This document shows positions 9,001 through 16,095 of a DNA stretch of 64,000 bases, one piece after another (position 1 is the first letter of the stretch; each line of letters opens with the position of its first letter). The position numbers and the translations under genes were made by a program. Source of the stretch: an uncultured Bacteroidales bacterium (GTDB lineage: Bacteria > Bacteroidota > Bacteroidia > Bacteroidales > P3); assembly GCA_900315335.1 (NCBI GenBank), contig OMYR01000046.1, forward strand, positions 1 to 64,000, written 5' to 3'. The notes below the pieces were generated by a model. It saw nothing but the letters and a program-made list of their open reading frames with translations, was not told the DNA's origin and made no database searches.

Positions 9001-11046
9001 CTGAGTGTTTGGTTTCTGCTTGTTGAGGGCTATTTTGTTTACCATCGCATTGAAGCGGTCATCGTGTGAACGGAGCGCATTCAAGATAGCCCACACCACA
9101 TCGAATGTCTTGTTGTTGTCAAGAGCTTCCTCCGCCGAAATATCAGATGGCACTACAATAGGGATGATGATATATCCATACTTCTTTTCATCGGATTGCC
9201 CCTTGTGGAATGTACGCATCACGCGGCCAACCGACTGCACCACATCCACCTGCGAATTACGGGCAGAAAGAAACAATACGGCATCGAGAGACGGCACATC
9301 CACACCCTCGGACAGACAACGCACGTTGGTTACAACACGACATTCACGTTCATTGTCTGGCTCTTCCGCCAGCCATTGCAGGATTCCATTACGCTCCTGC
9401 GAGTTCATAGAACCATCTATATGCCGTGTCCTTACTGAAACGGTATGCGAAAGGCTTTCTGAATCAAGATTTTCTTCGTATTTCCCAGATATTCTTGGAA
9501 GTACCGAAGCTACATATTTTGACGTTCCGGCTTTTGTCTCGTTGCCTATGGCTGAACAGAACGCCACGGCACGGCGCATCATGCGTGGGTCGGCATCCCA
9601 TGTGCGATGGTCGTCGCCATGTATCATTTTTGACAATCCGTTTATTACCCCAATGAGCTTTGATGTGTCGTCAAAATTCAGTTCGGTGGTAGAATTGGTG
9701 ATGTCTTGTTTTATGTTGGCAGGTACATCATCTTCGCTAACAGTAAGGACAAGCACCTTGTAATCCGTCAATAAGCCATTTTGAACGGCGTATGAGAAAT
9801 TCACACGATAAAATTCCTCTCCATAAATGGCTTTATCATCCATCGAGCAGAGAATGCAATCCTTTTCCGATGCCTTTATCTTGGCAGATTCCCCATACAA
9901 ACGCGGCGTGGCAGTCATATAAAGGCGTTTCCGACCTTGTACATTCTCATTGGAATGTATCTTGATAAAGTTGCTCTCATCCTTTTCGGCTATTTTTACG
10001 CCGGTAGTGCGGTGTGCTTCGTCACAGATGATGAAGTCAAACACGCCGTATTCTCCGTTTGTCTTGGATAATATCTCTCGCTGCGCAGCAGAAACGGCAT
10101 CTATGGATTGGTAGGTGGAGAACACGACTACCAAGCCGTCATGATTCCGATATTTCTTTAATTGGGATGCAATGGATTGTGGATTGGTGGATGCAGGTAC
10201 GGCAAGATCAACCACGCTGTCATCCGTATCATCAGATCCCTTGGTGGTCTTGCGTGAGGCTTTGGAATCGGAACAGATGCAGACAGCCTTAATGGGCTTC
10301 TTCGCATCTGCCGACCATGCGTTGAGCGACTGCCCCAACAAGGCGATGGACGGAACCATGAACAGCACCAAGCCTTTGTTGCCAAACAACTGTTCCGCAA
10401 TGAGCAGCGAAGTGTAGGTTTTACCTGTACCGCAAGCCATAATGAGTTTGCCCCTATCGTTGCCATCTGACATATAATGAACGTATGCTTTTGATATGGC
10501 ATTCAATTGGTGTTCACGAGGCTTCTTGCCCTCCACCAGTGCAGAATTGCCGGTTAGACCGTCCATTATCTTTTGCCAGTCCACAGGAGATGAAACAAGG
10601 TCTGCCATACCGATGCGCGTAACAGGTGGTTCCTGGTTTCGGATAGCCTCTTCTGCATTAGCTCCCCAATGGTTTGTGGTTGAAATCCAAATACGATTTG
10701 AAAAACGGGCAGTTTGGAATGTTACCTCGTTTGTGAACGTGCGGCTGGAAGTGGCGAGAAATGAATCTACAGCAGGTTTATCTATGATTGTATTCTCAGC
10801 ATAGCATTTACACTGGATAGCCCAATAGTCACCCAATTCAGTTTTGGCCACAAGGTCGATACCTGTGTCATTACCTCCAAAATCGTTTCGCCCCGGAAAA
10901 TCTTCCCATAGCCAGACCGATTCAAGCTCATTATAGCGTGGGTCTGTTAATAGCCATGAGCGCATCAGTCGCTCAAACTTTGTACCTTTCTCCCTTTCCG
11001 TGAATGATTCGGTACGAAATTTATGTAGTATTTCCTTGAAATTCAT
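6040..11046 (-). CDS. single-chain restriction-modification enzyme, type ISP architecture
   Basis: One chain carries four modules. Residue numbers count from the upstream ATG at 11070. A Mrr-like PD-(D/E)XK nuclease has GIDLV (D72) and QCKCY (K88). A superfamily 2 helicase has MACGTGKT (214-217), DEAH in IICDEAHRTTG and QSVGRVMR. A gamma-type adenine methylase has DPFTGTGTF near 935 and NPPY near 1040. The C-terminal region ends in RYILDLLLSVV and probably reads the target. LlaGI and LlaBIII have this layout at about 1,570 residues. I place the start at the second ATG (11046), because the first lies inside an invertible segment and would be lost on inversion. The protein is then 1,668 residues. 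No promoter faces the gene in the present orientation. Confidence 0.88.
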   Translation of the reverse strand: MNFKEILHKFRTESFTEREKGTKFERLMRSWLLTDPRYNELESVWLWEDFPGRNDFGGNDTGIDLVAKTELGDYWAIQCKCYAENTIIDKPAVDSFLATSSRTFTNEVTFQTARFSNRIWISTTNHWGANAEEAIRNQEPPVTRIGMADLVSSPVDWQKIMDGLTGNSALVEGKKPREHQLNAISKAYVHYMSDGNDRGKLIMACGTGKTYTSLLIAEQLFGNKGLVLFMVPSIALLGQSLNAWSADAKKPIKAVCICSDSKASRKTTKGSDDTDDSVVDLAVPASTNPQSIASQLKKYRNHDGLVVVFSTYQSIDAVSAAQREILSKTNGEYGVFDFIICDEAHRTTGVKIAEKDESNFIKIHSNENVQGRKRLYMTATPRLYGESAKIKASEKDCILCSMDDKAIYGEEFYRVNFSYAVQNGLLTDYKVLVLTVSEDDVPANIKQDITNSTTELNFDDTSKLIGVINGLSKMIHGDDHRTWDADPRMMRRAVAFCSAIGNETKAGTSKYVASVLPRISGKYEENLDSESLSHTVSVRTRHIDGSMNSQERNGILQWLAEEPDNERECRVVTNVRCLSEGVDVPSLDAVLFLSARNSQVDVVQSVGRVMRTFHKGQSDEKKYGYIIIPIVVPSDISAEEALDNNKTFDVVWAILNALRSHDDRFNAMVNKIALNKQKPNTQTGTPSVTIGRPGLGTNDGEAEAQQIENAEIARQLELRFGEIQDGMYAKLVEKCGDRLYWENWAKEVGLIAHKFIERISKLIQSGVHKKAFNEYLKGLQRDLNPSVDAAQAIEMLAQHIITRPVFDALFSDYQFVNNNTVSRSMQRMIDLLQEQAFEKDTEVLEKFYQSVRTNVGGIDNLEGKQTIIKNLYEKFFKGAFPLTVEKLGIVYTPVECVDFIIRSVDDILKAEFNTSLTEQNVHILDPFTGTGTFITRLLQSGLIRPEDMERKYRNEIHCNEIVLLAYYIADVNIESVFHDITYRETYLPYSGICLTDTFQLAEKKHNELFTEFFQDNSKRVKKQMATHVRVIVGNPPYSIGQKSANYNAQNTVYPAMEKRLSETYTKRSLAGLSKSTYDSYVKAFRWASDRIPQNEGGIVAFISNGAWLDGIGQDGMRRCIEEEFTSVYVLNLRGNQRTSGELSRKEGGKIFGSGSRTPIAITFLVKNPAKKGQKAVIHYHDIGEYLTREQKLKLVKDFRSISSQKLEWQIITPNDKADWINQRDGVFDNLIPLFDKKGVGIFNHNGPAVATGRDVWVNNFSNSQLDDNINCLINNYNAQCRKFQTIKSQEKALSVESFIDTDTTKVSWTRSLRNFLSRGTLLKFERERLMECSYRPFCVTNLYYSPSLIESPGQCKDLFPLNTDKIILCVNGKGSNKDASTIVTHYIPDYQLQFNCQFYPLYWYEENKNPQATLFDDAETDKYIRRDGITDWILKEVRSRFGGSKAITKEHIFYYVYGLLHSKQYRERFADDLKKSLPRIPIVDSVQDFMSFYKAGKELADLHLNYEQSINEQAVGQDGDYLFFAAMPMIAHRACAVRVNGDMDIWQNNWTNETYQYFAVDKMRFAKIRDENGKLVADKARIIYNDHITIENIPLKAYEYVVNGKSAIEWIMERYAITIDKASQIKNDPNDWSREHEQPRYILDLLLSVVMLSCQTVDIVSTLPILRL

Positions 11047-11236
11047 CTCTTGATAAGAGATATATTTCAAAGGAACGGGCTCTAATAATCAGTGCTATAC
11101 TGGCAAAATCTGACGAATTTGCAAAACAAATTCTCACAAATTGCCTTTCATATATCATTATAAATGAGGAATGAACACGGTATTTGAAATATTATGCGTA
11201 CCTTTGCAATATTAACTATAACTCTTATCAAGAGAT
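11045..11236. promoter_or_regulatory. predicted invertible promoter (inverton) for the type ISP gene, now OFF
   Basis: Two 20 bp inverted repeats with one mismatch lie at 11045-11064 and 11217-11236. They share a perfect 15 bp core, CTCTTATCAAGAGAT, read on the minus strand at the left and the plus strand at the right. The 152 bp between them holds the box TACCTTTG at 11199-11206 on the plus strand, pointing away from the restriction gene. Inversion would move the box to about 11075-11082 on the minus strand, roughly 28 bases upstream of the ATG at 11046. A tyrosine recombinase gene ends 40 bases away. This matches the layout of phase-variable invertons known in Bacteroides. The repeats are seen directly; inversion is inferred. 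Confidence 0.75.
11199..11206 (+). promoter_or_regulatory. TACCTTTG -7 box inside the invertible segment
   Basis: The box matches the Bacteroidota TAnnTTTG consensus exactly. No clear TTTG lies 19-21 bases upstream; the nearest is 12 bases away at 11183. In the present orientation a transcript from it would run antisense into the 3' end of the recombinase gene and would not serve any plus-strand gene. Confidence 0.5.
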
Positions 11237-11275
11237 TCGTCTTTTCGCTCAACACATTTCACCATAAATATCCGG

Positions 11276-12487
11276 TCAAAAATCTTTCAGGATAAGGCTG
11301 TTCGCCTTGTCCACCACGCTTGTGTCAAGCGATGCGAGATAGATGCGCGTGGTCTCTTCCGAATCATGTCCCATGCCCTCGCTGATGACGGAAAGAGGGA
11401 TGTTCTTGCTCTTGGCAACGCTCGCCCAACAATGCCGGGCAACGTGCATGGTCAGCGGTATGTTCAATCCTGCCAGACCAGCAACTTCCTTCAACGCCAC
11501 ATTGATGCGGCAGATGGCGTTACGGTATTGTGTCCGTTCATCGGAACATGGGTTTGTAATTATCGGCAAAATGTAACGGGTAGCCGTGTTCTCGCCGTAC
11601 TTGGCGATGATGTCTTCCATGCACCTCTCCCATTTGACGGTGAGCTGCTGTCCGGTCTTTCTTCTCCGGTACGTGATTATTCCGTTCTTCAAGTCCGATT
11701 TTTTCAGATAGGCCATATCAATGAATGACATTCCACGGGTATAAAAAGAGAAGAGGAACATATCCCTTGCATAATCCAGATGCGGTTTCAGAGTCAAATC
11801 AAGTTCCTTAATGTGCTTGATAGACTTCAATGGGATGGCGCGTTTTACCGTCTTCCCGATGCCAGTGTAAACGTGCTTGAAAGGATGCTTCTGTTCCGCC
11901 AGTTCCTTTTCCACTGCACGGTTGTAAACGGCACGGAGTATGCGCATATAAAAGGAAACCGTGTTGGGGCAGATGCCCTTGCCTTTGAGCCAGGCCTCGT
12001 AAAGCATCATGGTGTTGCCGTCCATCTCGTACAAGAGTATGTCCTGCCCCTCACGGAACTTCATAAAACTGGCCAATGTCGCCGTATAGGTTTCTGATGT
12101 GCGGACTTTGCCAAGCTGCTTCAACTGTCCTATGATGCCCTGCATGAAACGAAACAGCGATTGTTCGCCCATTTGCCCGTTGAACTTCTCGACGATGCTG
12201 TCAGCGGAATAAATTCCTCCCTGCCTGTCGCATTGGACGACTATGGCTTTCAACCGTCTGGTGTCCCAGTCAATATGTTCCGCCACTTCACGGAGATACC
12301 GTTTCCTGTTTTCGCCGATTTCGGACAGGATTTTCACAGAGGAAGTTCTCTTGTCCCATTCCGTGTCAAATATGCGGTAGTCCGTCTTAACTTGGCGGAC
12401 TATGCGCCCGTGGATTACCTGATAATATATGCTGCCCTCCTTGCCGCTTGCGGTGGAAGGACGAAATTTCACTTTTATGGATGCCAT
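11276..12487 (-). CDS. tyrosine recombinase, probable DNA invertase
   Basis: This 403-residue protein is a tyrosine recombinase of the Bacteroidota kind. It has an N-terminal arm/SAM-like region beginning KVKFRPSTASGKEGSI. The catalytic set is arginine in YTRGMSF, HVARHCWAS as the HxxR box, GHDSEETTRIYL with the second histidine, and the tyrosine nucleophile. The N-terminus resembles recombinases that flip promoters or hsdS genes in Bacteroides, as opposed to the longer integrase at 17,297. Its 3' end lies 40 bases from the inverted repeats described at 11045-11236, the natural substrate. It starts 5 bases after the preceding gene and is the last member of the mobilization operon. An integration role cannot be excluded. 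Confidence 0.85.
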   Translation of the reverse strand: MASIKVKFRPSTASGKEGSIYYQVIHGRIVRQVKTDYRIFDTEWDKRTSSVKILSEIGENRKRYLREVAEHIDWDTRRLKAIVVQCDRQGGIYSADSIVEKFNGQMGEQSLFRFMQGIIGQLKQLGKVRTSETYTATLASFMKFREGQDILLYEMDGNTMMLYEAWLKGKGICPNTVSFYMRILRAVYNRAVEKELAEQKHPFKHVYTGIGKTVKRAIPLKSIKHIKELDLTLKPHLDYARDMFLFSFYTRGMSFIDMAYLKKSDLKNGIITYRRRKTGQQLTVKWERCMEDIIAKYGENTATRYILPIITNPCSDERTQYRNAICRINVALKEVAGLAGLNIPLTMHVARHCWASVAKSKNIPLSVISEGMGHDSEETTRIYLASLDTSVVDKANSLILKDF

Positions 12488-12492
12488 TCACT

Positions 12493-13281
12493 TTATTTTT
12501 GTCGTTTGGATTGATTATCTTCTTCTCTCACTATCTTGACCTGCCGGTTGAATATGGCCAGCGTGGAATCCACACCGACAACATCCACCAGTTTCCCGTA
12601 AGCTCCGACGGTCACAGCCAGTCCCGGATGCAGTTCGTTGAGCATGAACGTAGTCACATGGAGTTTGTCAGCAACCGTTCTCAACCGCCTGTTTTCTTCC
12701 CGGTACTCATGCCATTGTACCCAACTGACGGCAAACAGGGCAAAGAATACGAGCATACAACCGATACCAGCCCATGCGTAAGGGTTCTTGTGCCAGCCAT
12801 CGGGAACTTTACTCCACAACAGCCTTATTGCGCTTATTGCCTTGTCCGGGCGGATTGCCTGCCAAAGTCCAGATATGAAGCCTTGCCTGTGCTGTGCTTT
12901 TCCCGAAGCCAGCTTATCATTCTCTATATGACTTGTCAGCAACCCCAGTATCTTGTTAAGTTGTTCCTTAATAGTGGGAACTCCATGCTTGTGCATATCC
13001 TTCTCGTTGGCTTCAGTGTATAACCGCAGACTTGCTACCGCTTCATCACCTATTGATTGCTTGTACTCTTTGATGGCTTCCTTGCTTCCGAAAATGGCAT
13101 TGACATTTTCCGGTGCATTGCCATTGAAGAACCGTATAACAGGCTCCAGCTTCGCTTCCAGCCTTTTCAATGTCTCGTTCTTGTCCGGGCTGTCTTTTGC
13201 GTCCAGTTTTTTCTTGATTTCCTCGATGTCCACTGCCAATGCCCCAATAATGTCGGTTAAGTTCTGCTTATTGTCCTTCAT
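12493..13281 (-). CDS. mobilization-operon membrane protein of unknown function
   Basis: I do not recognise a named family. The 262-residue protein starts with a charged, coiled-coil-like region (DIEEIKKKLDAK, ETLKRLEAKLE). A single strong transmembrane segment lies about two thirds along (AGIGCMLVFFALFAVSW), and a basic C-terminus ends QSKRQK. It overlaps the relaxase gene by 4 bases (13278-13281) and precedes the recombinase by 5 bases, so it belongs to the mob operon. A membrane-anchored partner linking the relaxosome to a helper transfer channel would fit, but that is inference from position. Confidence 0.65.
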   Translation of the reverse strand: MKDNKQNLTDIIGALAVDIEEIKKKLDAKDSPDKNETLKRLEAKLEPVIRFFNGNAPENVNAIFGSKEAIKEYKQSIGDEAVASLRLYTEANEKDMHKHGVPTIKEQLNKILGLLTSHIENDKLASGKAQHRQGFISGLWQAIRPDKAISAIRLLWSKVPDGWHKNPYAWAGIGCMLVFFALFAVSWVQWHEYREENRRLRTVADKLHVTTFMLNELHPGLAVTVGAYGKLVDVVGVDSTLAIFNRQVKIVREEDNQSKRQK

Positions 13282-14330
13282 CTTTTTCTCCTCCTTGGTT
13301 TATGTTTGTCCTTTTCGTTGTCATTCTCACCCCAGCCGCTTTCGTTTCCTCCACCTCCGCCGCCGGATGACACCTTGGCTTGGTGGGGTTGCACGCACAA
13401 CTCCATGAGTGTGCCGATGGTCACTTGAACGATGTTTGAACCGGGTTCAGCAGGGATGCTTCCGTTGCCGTCCGCTTCCGATTTGGCCGGTGACGGCTCT
13501 CTTATAAAAGTATCAGCCGTATTGTTGTGGAATCCCACATCCTGCCGGGTCGGTTGTGGCTGTTCTTGCACACGGGGCTTCCATTCCATGCCCTCTGCGA
13601 TTTGGTTTCCAAAGAGCCTGTTCAATTTATAAAAACTCATACTCCGGTCTATCCGTGAGCCGCTGAACGAGATTTCATTCTTCGTGAACGACACACCGAT
13701 GATTTTACCTTCGTTTCTATTGTATTTGAAATTCACCCCGATACCCTGTTTTGCCAACTTGTCGCACAAATCCGCCCAGCAGTTACAATGGGGCAGAGCT
13801 ACCTTAATAGCGTCATAGATTTGGTATTTCACCTTGTCCTTGCCACGCAGACGGTCACGCTTCACGTTCATCTTGCCCTTGGAGAAATGCAGGCCGTATT
13901 CTCTCGTGAGAGCTTTGCATACTTTTACATTACGCACATTATCGTTGCTGTCGCTGATGGTGTTCCCGTCATTGTCCACCCTGTTGGCCACGATGTGCAG
14001 ATGCTGGTGTTCCCTGTCGGTATGGCGGCACACGATGTACTGGGTGTTCGTTATACCCATGCGCCGCATATACTCACGGGCGATTTCGACCATCAGGTCA
14101 TCTGTCAGCTTGGGTGTGTCCTCGTGTGCGAAGTCCAGCGAGATATGGTACACCGGATTTTTCAGCTTGCGTCCCGTTTTGTCATCTGCCTGTCCCTGCA
14201 TACTCCTTGCGATGGTGGCGTTGTCATCAAGCCTTACGTCCTTGCTGTCGATGAGCCTTGCCTTTTTCGGGTTGTTCACGTAGTTCACCACTCTGGCGAA
14301 GCTCGCCCGTTTTTTCAAGTCGCCCATCAT
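13278..14330 (-). CDS. relaxase/mobilization nuclease (MobA-type, Relaxase family)
   Basis: The 350-residue protein nicks and covalently binds the element's oriT to start conjugative transfer. HTDREHQHLHIVANRVD starts at H103 and supplies the three-histidine metal site (H108, H110, H112). The likely catalytic tyrosine is Y17 in VVNYVNN. The region GVNFKYNRNEGKIIGVSF is typical of Bacteroides MobA-type relaxases. The C-terminus is low complexity and ends in a glycine run and basic residues. It overlaps the mobC gene by 4 bases upstream and the next gene by 4 bases downstream, so the three are translationally coupled. No type IV secretion genes are visible, so transfer would need a helper element. 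Confidence 0.92.
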   Translation of the reverse strand: MMGDLKKRASFARVVNYVNNPKKARLIDSKDVRLDDNATIARSMQGQADDKTGRKLKNPVYHISLDFAHEDTPKLTDDLMVEIAREYMRRMGITNTQYIVCRHTDREHQHLHIVANRVDNDGNTISDSNDNVRNVKVCKALTREYGLHFSKGKMNVKRDRLRGKDKVKYQIYDAIKVALPHCNCWADLCDKLAKQGIGVNFKYNRNEGKIIGVSFTKNEISFSGSRIDRSMSFYKLNRLFGNQIAEGMEWKPRVQEQPQPTRQDVGFHNNTADTFIREPSPAKSEADGNGSIPAEPGSNIVQVTIGTLMELCVQPHQAKVSSGGGGGGNESGWGENDNEKDKHKPRRRKR

Positions 14331-14677
14331 ATCCTCTCTATGATTTTGTTGAACTCATCCAGCAAGTCCATGATTTTGCCTTTCAAAAGAGAAAAGCCCT
14401 GCTGGTGCGCCATCTTCGCCAGTTGGTTCAGGTTGTTGCATCCTCCCTCCAGCATCCTTATCTGCTGCCTGTCCTCCTGTGTCCGTGCCGCCACGACTTT
14501 GCCATGCAGCAACAGTTCGCGCAGAAAGTGCGACGGCTTCTTGCCAGCATCGGTAATCCGTTTCATGACCGCTTTCCACTCGACAAGCGTGAGCCGTGTG
14601 GATATGGTCTTTGTCCGCGCCTTGCCTTTCACCGCTTTGGGGCGGCCTCCCTTGTTCCTATTCTCCTGATATGTCAT
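14327..14677 (-). CDS. mobC: relaxosome accessory protein MobC
   Basis: This 116-residue basic protein has an N-terminal ribbon-helix-helix-like region (KTISTRLTLVEWKAVMKRI). The central segment GGCNNLNQLAKMAHQQG is the signature of MobC/MbeC relaxosome proteins that bind oriT and help the relaxase nick. It begins 24 bases from the candidate oriT region and its stop overlaps the relaxase start (ATGA). Gene order and motif make the assignment firm; the exact binding site is not known. Confidence 0.88.
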   Translation of the reverse strand: MTYQENRNKGGRPKAVKGKARTKTISTRLTLVEWKAVMKRITDAGKKPSHFLRELLLHGKVVAARTQEDRQQIRMLEGGCNNLNQLAKMAHQQGFSLLKGKIMDLLDEFNKIIERI

Positions 14678-14710
14678 ATCCGTTTTCTTTTATCCGTTAA
14701 ACCGTTCTGT

Positions 14711-14812
14711 TTTTTAGGGCTGTAATCCGGGTTTGCCGTTTCCCGTGTGGCCGGGTCGCCATTGTTAGCGTGGTTTTCGTGGACGAAAACATTAACTTGC
14801 CAGCCCTAAAAA
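14711..14812. other. candidate origin of transfer (oriT)
   Basis: The gap between mobC and the winged-helix gene holds a perfect 12 bp inverted repeat, TTTTTAGGGCTG at 14711-14722 and CAGCCCTAAAAA at 14801-14812. Inside it is a tight hairpin with 7 bp arms, GTTTTCG at 14773-14779 and CGAAAAC at 14784-14790, with a 4 base loop. Inverted repeats directly upstream of mobC are where oriT usually lies in mobilizable elements. The nic site cannot be assigned from sequence alone. Confidence 0.6.
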
Positions 14813-14852
14813 TATCCCTTCTAAAACGCTGTCGCTTGCCATTCCTGCCGCT

Positions 14853-15587
14853 TCATTCCTGTGGCTGTTTCCATCCCCGTAAGCCGGATAAGGTACTGTC
14901 TTCCTCTAAAACTGGTGTGTTGTCGGCGGCATCTACGACGGCATTTTCCGCAGTGCCTTTCACTTCGCTTTCGGTTGTTGTTGCCGTTTCGGTTTCCGCT
15001 GTACCTGTACCTTCTATAATCGGATTGGAACGGGTCAGACTCATGGACGGCAAGCCATCAGTTCCCTCTGCCGTTTCTTCTGTCGGTTTTTCTTTCTTCT
15101 TCCTTGCCGAACTGCGGCGCAAGGTCTCTAATTGTTGCCCATTGAAAAGGAAAATCCGTACCCCTTCGTATGCCTTGACTGTCTGGCGATATGTCGGATT
15201 CTCGATGAGCCGCCCTGCTATCATCCACGACTTCACGCACACCATGTCTATGATGGAAGTCACAGGATTGGAATCAACACGGATTAGCCCGCGTTCCGAG
15301 AAATCCTCCAACAGGCGGGACACCGCTTTGCGCCCGATGCCCCATTCCTTGGCCAGTACCAGCATGGAGCCGTCCGCCTGTCCGGGATGGACGGCATAGC
15401 CCAATCCCCGTTTGGTGTTCTGTACTTCCGATACTGTCATCTTCGACAAGAGGGAAAGAAGATAGGTAAGGTTGCATATTCCGTCCGTGCTCCCGTGCAG
15501 GAAGTACCATGCCTCCACGGATATTGCCATCTCCAATTTGTAACACGGCAAAACAAGCTGTTTCAAATTCTTCATAAGCCTTGACAT
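14853..15587 (-). CDS. winged-helix DNA-binding protein of the mobile element
   Basis: The 244-residue protein has an N-terminal half that reads as a winged helix. SMLVLAKEWGIGRKAVSRLL is a likely recognition helix pair and is followed by the wing strand RGLIRVDSNPVTSIIDMVCV. The C-terminal third is low complexity (serine, threonine and glutamate rich) and probably disordered. Proteins of this size next to xis and mob genes are common in Bacteroides mobilizable elements, where they act in replication or regulation, but I cannot name this one. It starts 23 bases after the excisionase-like gene. The ATG at codon 5 is an alternative start. Confidence 0.65.
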   Translation of the reverse strand: MSRLMKNLKQLVLPCYKLEMAISVEAWYFLHGSTDGICNLTYLLSLLSKMTVSEVQNTKRGLGYAVHPGQADGSMLVLAKEWGIGRKAVSRLLEDFSERGLIRVDSNPVTSIIDMVCVKSWMIAGRLIENPTYRQTVKAYEGVRIFLFNGQQLETLRRSSARKKKEKPTEETAEGTDGLPSMSLTRSNPIIEGTGTAETETATTTESEVKGTAENAVVDAADNTPVLEEDSTLSGLRGWKQPQE

Positions 15588-15610
15588 TTTTTTGTTGCGC
15601 GTCTTACAAA

Positions 15611-15922
15611 TTATCCCCTGGCATTCTTGTCGGCCTTCCTGTTGGTGGCTTTTAGGCTCTTGATGCGGTCTATCTGTTCCTTAGGAAACAGGACACGCCG
15701 TCCTATCCGCTGTCCTTTGATGTGTCCTAACTTCTCGTGCCGCCAGATGGTCGCTATGCTCACGCCCCATTTCTCCGCCAGCTGCCGGATGGTGTAATAC
15801 TCCGATGTGTCCTGTGGTGCCTGTTCCTGCCGGTATTCCTCAAACGCGCACCTCACGCTTGCGCCGATAAGCTGTTGAAGCTCATCGCGCGATACCAGTA
15901 CCATTTCTGTCTTATCTGTCAT
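15611..15922 (-). CDS. excisionase-like helix-turn-helix protein
   Basis: The 103-residue protein has a MerR/HTH_17-type helix-turn-helix: YYTIRQLAEKWGVSIATIWRH, then IKGQRIGRRVLFPKEQIDRI. This is the fold of excisionases (Xis/RdfA-type) that steer tyrosine integrases toward excision and often also regulate mob genes. A TACCTTTG box lies 28 bases upstream of the start codon. It is followed by the winged-helix gene in the same direction. Direct evidence covers only DNA binding; the excision role is inferred from the element context. Confidence 0.75.
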   Translation of the reverse strand: MTDKTEMVLVSRDELQQLIGASVRCAFEEYRQEQAPQDTSEYYTIRQLAEKWGVSIATIWRHEKLGHIKGQRIGRRVLFPKEQIDRIKSLKATNRKADKNARG

Positions 15923-15949
15923 AATTCACTGATTTTAAGTTCATGGCGG

Positions 15950-15957
15950 CAAAGGTA
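15950..15957 (-). promoter_or_regulatory. TACCTTTG -7 box upstream of the excisionase-like gene
   Basis: On the minus strand the sequence is TACCTTTG, an exact Bacteroidota -7 match, 28 bases before the start codon at 15922. The -33 region lacks a clear TTTG. Confidence 0.55.
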
Positions 15958-16010
15958 TGGCAATAATAAAACCTGTGAATTTGTGGTATTCTGTGAAATG
16001 ACACCGCATG

Positions 16011-16045
16011 AAAAAAGCCGTCAAACAACTGGTGCTTAACGGCTT
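16011..16045 (-). terminator. rho-independent terminator after the 16096-17292 gene
   Basis: On the minus strand AAGCCGT and ACGGCTT form a 7 bp stem (16039-16045 with 16015-16021) followed by a T run. It sits 51 bases past the stop of the upstream gene. Confidence 0.6.
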
Positions 16046-16095
16046 GTGGAAGTCTGTGGGTTGTGGTGAATTGTAGCCACCTGTGGGTTATGTCA

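Noticed and set aside
9005..9763. A 252-codon plus-strand frame inside the restriction gene
   Set aside because: It is antisense to the conserved helicase motifs of the type ISP gene, with a composition typical of shadow frames.
11045..11236. The repeats as element attachment sites instead of an inverton
   Set aside because: The copies are inverted and only 152 bp apart, they bracket a promoter box, and the restriction gene start falls in one repeat. Direct repeats at element ends would be expected for att sites.
11276..12487. An hsdS-type shufflon served by the recombinase
   Set aside because: No partial or inverted specificity-subunit genes lie near it; the restriction enzyme is a single chain.
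14770..15399. A 209-codon plus-strand frame opposite the winged-helix gene
   Set aside because: It is antisense to a gene in the mob-module direction, low complexity, and overlaps the candidate oriT hairpin.
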